A stretch of 64,000 nucleotides of DNA from Xenopus tropicalis (Eukaryota; Chordata; Amphibia; Anura; Pipidae), in contig NC_030678.2 of assembly GCF_000004195.4 (NCBI RefSeq), forward strand, positions 131,531,104 to 131,595,103. Direction: 5' to 3'. How positions within the stretch are numbered: the stretch's first letter is position 1; the number at the start of each line of letters is the position of its first letter. Under the pieces are notes generated by a model. The model saw only the letters and a program-made list of their open reading frames with translations. It was not told where the DNA came from and made no database searches. Shown here piece by piece: positions 57,528 through 64,000 of the stretch. Position numbers and translations under genes: made by a program.

Positions 57528-57951
57528 TGAGTGTCGATTGCTGACTGCCCTTACTTTAGACAGTGGAAACTGGACTTTTGTCTTTTTTTTTTTACTTTCT
57601 TCTCTCTGTTTTCCTACTGATGCTGAGTGGTCTAAGTGACTATTCTGTGCACGAGCTGACTTCCTAGCACAAAAGCCTCAACCTAGAACCAGAGGTAGTT
57701 GTGAATTAAATTAAAAGACAAAATTTTTATTCTTTATATTTAAAATTACTAATTTTTGGGGGGTTATTGCAATACAGGTGTAATCCAGAAAAAAATATTC
57801 TGGTTGCTCTACTCAAGCATTTGGAGACACTGTTGTTCTCTATCCAGACACACTTTGACAGGCATAGCATTGATTTTATTTTACACTTTAGGATTTATGC
57901 TACTTCTCAACATTTAAATGTAAAAGCCTATTTTAATATAAGCATTATAAT
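57528..57951. other. unique sequence, nothing recognised
   Basis: AT-rich, includes a T10 run near 57582. No supported feature. Confidence 0.35.
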
Positions 57952-58313
57952 TAGTGATGGGCATGGATTCTCTGCGAATTTCCGCGTTTCGCCATTGGCG
58001 GATTGTTTCGCGAAACGGATGAAAAAATTGCTGCTGAAAAATTTGCAGCACGTCCAAAAATTGTCACCGGCATCAAAAAAGAATAGTCGCGGGCGTCAAA
58101 AGAATAGCCGGGCGACAAAATAATAGCAGTGCGACAAAAATAATAGCCGTGGGCGACAAAAGAATAGCCGTGGGTGACAAAAGAATAGTTGCGGGCGACA
58201 TTTTTTTATGCCGCACAACATTTTCGCCATTTTGCTAATTTTTCACCGTTTCGTGGATCTTTTGAAAGATTTGCGATTTTTTCGGCGAAACGGAACAGAT
58301 TCACTTATCACTA
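57952..58313. mobile_element. hAT-type MITE with internal minisatellite
   Basis: The ends are 'tagtgatgggcatggattc' and 'cagattcacttatcacta'. The flanking octamers 'attataat' and 'attaaaat' differ at one base. About 58075-58205 is a tandem array of 'gcgacaaaataatagc' or 'gggcgacaaaagaatagc' units (about 17-22 bp), the inverse of the array at 895-1085. Non-coding; the ORF over it is chance. Confidence 0.8.
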
Positions 58314-58321
58314 ATTAAAAT

Positions 58322-59143
58322 ATTTGAATCCGTCTATTCACAATTTGAACTGGCTGTACATGGGCTGAAAGTTAAACTTACCAAGTTTGTGGTCAACTTG
58401 CAATAACTTGCTGACAATGCACATGTGATATAAATGGTTAATTCCAAAGAGAAGTAAAGGGAAGTTTTCATTTTCAGGTCAGCTAACAACCTTTACTCTT
58501 CACCCTGAAGGTAAAGGTAATTGAAAGGTTCCTAGTCCTACTGCAAGTCATGTCAATCAGTGCAGTGAACTATAGCATTAAGAATCAAGCAGAGATGTCA
58601 TTTTGCCATAGCACTTTGGAAATGACGCAATCCCGACTTTGAAAACTTTTAGTGCAAATTTGATTCATCAAATTCATTTAAAGGCACCCACTGTAAAATA
58701 TTGGCTGCAGCTGCATCAGACCGAGTTCCCCTTCGCAGCAGCAATTACATTGGAAGATGACAATAGCTCCAGGGCCCCATCATGGCCTATTTCTATTGAC
58801 ACAGCAAACTAGCATCTAAAGAATTGGGTGCAGACATAAATGATTACATCTGAACAATGAAGATTTTAAGTAAATAAATAATGTCTAGGCACACAGGCAA
58901 ATGGGTGTTTTTTTATTACATCAGACATGATTGCATCAGGTGCATCACCATCTCATAGCCTCAGTTATGCTGGAATTATAGGAAAAGAATCTGCATTGCC
59001 CTTAAAAAGTATGGCAACTTTTGCCTAAAATTACTGCGCAGATTTCTTTGCAAAAATTAAATGTATTTAAATTTGTATGCACAACCAAATTGTTGCAGTC
59101 CCCATTATAACCTTTAGTAAATTAATCATACAAACCAAATAGT
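58322..59143. other. unique sequence, nothing recognised
   Basis: No supported feature. Confidence 0.35.
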
Positions 59144-59811
59144 TGTAGGGACCGGTAGGGTTAAATGGCCCCTATGGCTTTAAATCCCTACAGGTTCAGT
59201 TCTTTTAGTTGCTGGGCAGAAGGGAATGTATCTAAGTAAGTTCATTAACATGTGTGCAAATGGCTAGAAGTAAGGTGACCACTTCCTGCCTCACTTTGGT
59301 ATAGTGCTGGGAAAGGAGTGGCACCTTCCTCTTCGCTTCCACCAACAGGGTGGATGTGTGCTGTGAGCCCGAGGCACAGGCCTAGTTAAAGTCGAGGAAC
59401 AGGGTCCCCGTGAATGAGGCATTAGATAGTGGCAGGTGTAGCTCGCTTTATAGTACACTCTAGGAGTGTAAGGCAGTTAGGGTTGAGCTAGAAAGAGCAG
59501 TTCTTAGCTCCTACATAGGACTGGTAGTTTTGGAGGTATCTCCCAGGCCATATCGCCTGTAGTGTAGGCATCCAATTGAATAGGGAATCAGGATAGAGAA
59601 TTCCCTGAGGGGATCCACTCCGGGTTGTGGCAGAGGTAAATTGAGATTCCTGCCAAGTCTGTCCTTAGGAGAGTGTCAGTCTGTATTACACTCTGCATGT
59701 GGTGTTGCCTGTACCACTGGCCTCTGAGAAGCTGTATTGTGAGTAATCCTGTGGATGTTCAATAAACACTTTTAAAGTGATAAGTACAATTGTATTGCAT
59801 GAGTGCACACA
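59144..59811 (+). mobile_element. probable solo LTR with 4-bp target duplication
   Basis: The 668-bp block starts 'tgtagggaccggtaggg' and ends 'gagtgcacaca' (TG...CA). It is flanked by 'tagt' at 59140-59143 and 59812-59815. An AATAAA at 59761-59766 lies 45 bp before the end, as expected for an R/U5 boundary. Its GC content is higher than the flanks. No internal retroviral sequence is seen. It could be an ERV or other LTR element; the short duplication is the weakest part of the evidence. Confidence 0.65.
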
Positions 59812-59815
59812 TAGT

Positions 59816-60605
59816 TTAAATAGCATTCATTTTAAACATATTCAAAGCATATTTATAATCCCCCAAATACTATATAAACTACAATGAGGGGATATATATA
59901 TATATATATATATAGATTATATACACACACACACTCAGAGGCAGAGGTAAATGATGTCTTATCTTGAAACCCAGAAAGCTCTGAATTACAGAAAGTCCAT
60001 CTTCTATAGAGATTATTTTAAGAAAATAAATAAAATCATTTTTCTGTAATCTGAAAAACCCAAGGTACTACGTATTCCACATTAGACCCCATATCTATCG
60101 TTCTGACTATCTATCTATCTCTCTATCTAGAGAGATAGATATAAATATATAAACACACACAGAGAGAGTTGTTTTATTTAAAAAAATCTAATTCTTTTAA
60201 GCCACTCTCCATAACTCCCCACAACTACAGAAACTGCAGTATAAATAATAAAATGAATATATCAATACCTGAAATAGGCTGCATGTAATTGTCTCCCCCA
60301 GAAACGTTCCAAAGTGTCTTGTATAATATATCCTCCAATGCAATTTAAAACAATGTATTTTACATCAATCGCATTTAATAAATATTGCAATCGCTTGTTA
60401 TTCTCTATAGAATTGTGCATAACCTGTTTAATGCATCCTTAAAGAGAAACACGTTCCTAGGTAAAACAATAGAAGAGCTAGCTTATAATGCTTTGTTTCT
60501 GAATTCCTTTTTTTCCATACTGCTCATATAGACTTATATTCTGACTATGGCATAAGAATATATAATATTTTATTAGAAACTGTTTAATATTCAATTAATA
60601 ACCCA
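59816..60605. other. microsatellites and a MITE remnant
   Basis: A TA run (59893-59914) and AC run (59923-59936) are followed by a degraded 'caggtatggga'-family interior at about 59970-60070 ('gaattacagaaagtccatct', 'tctgtaatctgaaaaaccc'). Then comes a GATA-type palindrome at about 60105-60140 ('atctatctatctctctatct' then 'agagagatagat'). The rest is unique. Confidence 0.5.
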
Positions 60606-61068
60606 TAGGGGCCCATTTATCAATGTACGATGTGGTACAATTAAAAAAAACTCGTATTTTTTCTAAGTTTTAGAATTATGCGTATTTTCTGCAATTTTTT
60701 CTTTAATTTCTGCGACTTTTTCGTACTTTGCAACAATTTGTGTGACAAAATCGTATTGTCGCAACAGTATGAAATTTTCGTTATTCATTCAAGCTTCGGT
60801 ATCGTGACTTTCCTTTGGCCAGGTTAGAGCTGCAGAGTGCCATTGAGTCCTATTGAAGGCTACCAAAAACACACACAGAAGGTTCAAAGTCAGAAAGTTT
60901 TTTGCGCCTTTTACAATCGTTCGGATACTAAAATTTCTGAACGTTCGGATCATACCCCAATATTTTCGTACGACCACGATGCGATCCAAAATGTTCATAT
61001 CTAGTAAGATTTTTTTCCCACACATAATTTTTGAAGTCCTAAATTCGGACTTTGATAAATCAGCCCCT
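60606..61068. mobile_element. foldback-type element with 'ggggc...atttatcaa' ends
   Basis: The ends 'aggggcccatttatcaa' and 'ttgataaatcagcccct' are inverted repeats. The core at about 60785-60870 ('attcattcaagcttcggtat', 'ggccaggttagagctgcaga', 'gccattgagtcctattgaag') is the inverse of the core at about 42120-42215 in 41855-42412. No target duplication is fixed. Confidence 0.65.
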
Positions 61069-61070
61069 AT

Positions 61071-62349
61071 GTTGAATCTATAATGTAAGTACCAATATGT
61101 ACATTAGTCCAATCCATGAGATAAATTATATCTATGAATTCTACTTATTAATATTATCAAATTATAGGGCTATCAATTTAGGGCTAGGGTCTCAAACATG
61201 GCCTTGGCATTTTCTCTAATCATATGATTTGTGAACTGTATATCACATAAGGGAGTGATTTGAGGTTAGGTGTCAAAGGCCAAATATTTATTATCAAGCT
61301 TGTTTATAAGAAAGCGCAAACTACTGCACAAAACGCACAAGACCAAGCTTATGTTAAAGTATCTACAATAAATCATTAACTTAGCAGCTATTTCTATCCT
61401 CTTCCAAACTGAGCCTCTGTACACTAGACCCTCACAGGCACAAACTCTAGGGATATCATTGCCTGCTCTATTATTTTGAGAGCAAGGAAGCTGCTGTATA
61501 TAAAGCATAATCACTCCCTGTAATTCAACGGTAATAGAACACAGGGGAAAAATATACAATTCTTTAATGATCTGTCATCTATCATGCTGCACAAGTGGAG
61601 GGTGTTAAGACCAGTGACCCAGGCCCTAGGATCTTAGGTCTAAGATCATGGTACAAAGGAATGGCAGCAACATGCTATACTAAATCCCATCTATGCAAAT
61701 CGGCTTTTGGATTCCCTTAGAAACAAACATCGTCTCCAAGCTCTTCACTGGGAAGATTCACACCTCAGTGGGAGAGAGAATTTCTATATTTCAAAGATGA
61801 GCACAATCCAACCTCATAGGACCAACCAAAACAACTCTATTTTGTGCAACAGTGCTGATTAATAAAATAAGAGGCAACCAAGGCATCTACCAAAGGACAT
61901 GGAAAATAAAGAAGTACATTAAACCTTATGATTTTCCCACATCATTTTTCTTGAATCACCCAAATCTACACACACACACTTAAATGAGTTATGCTATAAA
62001 AGGTGCAATATTTGCTACAGATCTTGTCACCTATAGCAACAAATCAGCAGCTAGCATTTGCTTGTAACTTGTTGAAAAGCAAACATCTGGCTGGTTGCTA
62101 TGGGTTACTGCATCAGGGCAAATGTATAACACATTTGTCAGTTACCTGAGTATCTTAAAAAAGATTGACTTGTTCTTAAGGATAGAATTGTAATGTAAAA
62201 TAGTTAAAGATATATTTGGTGCTAATGGGGTTCAATCACTAAAAAGCAGATATAACTATGCTTTAAGAAGCGTTTTTCTTTGAAGGAACAGCAATAATGT
62301 AATAAATTTCAATCATTCACAGTTTTGTTAATTAAGATTGATGATACAT
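61071..62349. other. unique sequence with a short hairpin repeat
   Basis: 'ctatagcaacaaatcagcag' (about 62032) and 'gctggttgctatgggttac' (about 62089) repeat the hairpin seen at 3092-3173. No gene is recognised. Confidence 0.4.
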
Positions 62350-62546
62350 GGGGCTGATTCTCGGCCCATGGATAAATGTAGGCTGAGAATCAGCCCTTAT
62401 GCTGGCATCAGCCTTTCCCTATGTGTCCATTGCATCAGGCTAGGCGCAAGCACACATGCATACAATCACCAAAATCCGCCAACGCAATGGTGAGTGCTGG
62501 GGCTGATTCTCAGCCTACATTTGTCCACAGGCCAAAAATCAGCCCC
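62350..62546. mobile_element. double-palindrome MITE
   Basis: The left arm 'ggggctgattctcggcccat' ... 'ggctgagaatcagccc' (62350-62396) is itself a hairpin. The right arm 'ggggctgattctcagcctac' ... 'caaaaatcagcccc' (62501-62546) mirrors it. About 100 bp of unrelated sequence separates the arms. Confidence 0.6.
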
Positions 62547-62804
62547 TACGCTAGCCACTAAGTACCCAAGTGGAATTATCCTAAGAGCAAAAGGGAAAAC
62601 TAAGAATACACACCCAAGGCTATAGCCAATAGCTTTAATCAGTTTAACACTGGCTCATAATCTTCCCGAAACAGGACAAAAGAAACCATGCAACAAGTCT
62701 GCCCATTTCTCAAATCCTAACAATGTAGGAGATAGATTTGCTAAACAGGGATATCACCGATGTTGCCATTTTGAAGTAATTTCCTGCTTATAACACATCT
62801 GGTC

Positions 62805-63030
62805 GTATGTATGTATGTATGTATATTTTTATTTATAAAGCGCTACTTATGTACGCAGCGCTGTACAGTAGAATACATTAATACAAACAGGGGGTTAATA
62901 AGATAATAGACAAATACAAAGTATAATAATAAATACAAATAAATACAAGATACAGTTACAGTTGCAATAAGTTAAGAGTCAAAGACACAAGAGGATGGAG
63001 GTCCCTGCCCCGTAGAGCTTACAATCTATG
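62805..63030 (-). mobile_element. L2-like LINE 3' end
   Basis: It starts with a GTAT microsatellite (62805-62824), then 'tttatttataaagcgctact' and 'gtacgcagcgctgtacag', and ends 'ggtccctgccccgtagagct' 'tacaatctatg'. This is the reverse complement of the 3' UTR at 26825-27036. Only the UTR is present; no ORF is left. Confidence 0.85.
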
Positions 63031-63258
63031 AAAGTCGTGAAAGTTTTTTCTTTAGTTATATATTACCCTGTTAACCAGGAAAGGTGCAGCACTATAATTT
63101 AATCACAGATCCATACCATTACTTAACTTAAACCTAATTTTGTGTTAATTTAGTGTTAGCCCATAGAGGGTCCAAATACATGGGCAAATAAACTGCCGAA
63201 CTGCGGTCTGAAGGACTAGAATCAGCAGCTTAAATCTGCCTGTGTATGGTTACCTTTA

Positions 63259-63475
63259 GGGGCAGATTTATCAACATTCAGATCTTCATGGTTTTAGAGT
63301 TTTTGGAAAACACAACTCATTACATCTATTAAAACCACAAATGTCTAGTCATTTATTGAAAGATACGAAAACCTCTAAAACCACACATTAAATAAAGATT
63401 TTTACAATTTGCCTATGACAGCTCCCATTGAGTTTTACATGACCTCACCAGCTTTTAGATGGTATTGCATTAGTG
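63259..63475. mobile_element. MITE with 'ggggcagatttatcaa' left end
   Basis: 'tta' (63256-63258) precedes 'ggggcagatttatcaac'. The core 'tcccattgagttttacatga' + 'cctcaccagcttttagatgg' matches 5807-5846. The right terminus is missing, so the copy is truncated. Confidence 0.55.
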
Positions 63476-64000
63476 TTTTTCCTTAGTGTTTTTAATCTTA
63501 CAAGGCTGGACTCAAAATATTCTCCTCATACTGACAAATCCAGGAAAGTGGTTACCAAATTTAAATCACTCATTACAAAAATATTGCAACATTTTGGGGC
63601 ACAAATTAAATATAGACAATATACCCAAACAAACTTGAATCGGGTATATGTGGAGAAATTATTACCTGAAACATATAGTTTTGGAGGGCACACCACAATT
63701 GCTAAAGCAAAAACAGCTGGCTTTAAAACAAAGACAGCAAAAAAAAAAAAAAAAAGAGAGAAGAAAAAGGGTGCAAATGAGAATATGTTCCCCAAGTCCA
63801 CCTAGGGGCAAACAGAATATTAATACAAATCAATCAATAACTCAATGCACACCTACTAACCACAAAAAGGCAGCAAATGGTATGTTTAACATACAATGCT
63901 CTTTATATGGAAAATATTCACAAAACAGTAAATACAATTACAATGCATAATCTACATACCACCAGTTGGACAAAATGGAATATACAGACACGTGTGGATT
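63476..64000. other. unique sequence with an A-run
   Basis: An A18 run at about 63737-63755 produces Lys-rich ORFs on one strand and Phe-rich ones on the other. No gene is supported. Confidence 0.4.

Noticed and set aside
63473..63805. Lys-rich ORF and its Phe-rich antisense
   Set aside because: Driven by the A18 run near 63740.
1..64000. tRNA, rRNA, CRISPR arrays or bacterial-type operons
   Set aside because: No cloverleaf with matching stems, no regularly spaced identical repeats with unique spacers, and no operon structure was seen; the sequence is vertebrate nuclear in character.

Overview
The window reads as intergenic or intronic DNA from a frog of the genus Xenopus, most likely X. 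tropicalis or a close relative. It is AT-rich with eukaryotic CpG-poor composition and no operons, and no host protein-coding gene is clearly visible. The organism call rests on repeats I recognise from memory as typical of Xenopus: foldback elements built from 'gcgactttttcgta' blocks, the TA-flanked 'caggtatggga' element, TTAA-flanked T2-like MITEs, and hAT MITEs ending in 'tagtgatgag'. No database was searched.

Mobile elements carry most of the information. (1) A nearly complete Tc1 element (29107-30739) has an uninterrupted 340-codon transposase with a DD34E triad, roughly 210-bp IR/DR terminal repeats and a TA duplication, and sits in a GATA microsatellite. (2) Non-LTR fragments: a 5'-truncated L1-like copy with a 17-bp target duplication (18710-19622), an L2-like 3' end carrying the end of a reverse-transcriptase ORF (26288-27036), a second L2-like 3' end on the minus strand (62805-63030), and CR1-like fragments (3547-3990, 45340-45666). 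(3) Two likely solo LTRs with target duplications (21234-21940, 59144-59811). (4) Many non-autonomous DNA transposons. hAT types have 8-bp duplications (9775-9946, 35400-35670, 43750-44103, 57952-58313 and others). TTAA types lie at 16814-17314, 24229-24694 and 34067-34530. TWA-flanked large palindromes lie at 6074-6504 and 6811-7149. TA-flanked elements lie at 31358-31635 and 52961-53250.

Layout: 0-10 kb holds MITEs, a CR1 fragment, two large palindromes and a 103-bp tandem triplication. 10-20 kb holds a diverged tandem array, T2-like MITEs and the L1 insertion. 20-31 kb holds a solo LTR, a tandem-repeat MITE split by an L2 insertion, and the Tc1 element. 31-36 kb holds microsatellite-bounded elements, possibly Penelope-like, plus MITEs. 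36-55 kb is sparser. 55-64 kb is again dense in MITEs and has the second LTR.

The only host-gene hint is a weak candidate exon on the minus strand (47467-47667) behind a good splice acceptor. The genes do not form a pathway; the interactions visible are insertions of elements into elements, which give a relative order of events.
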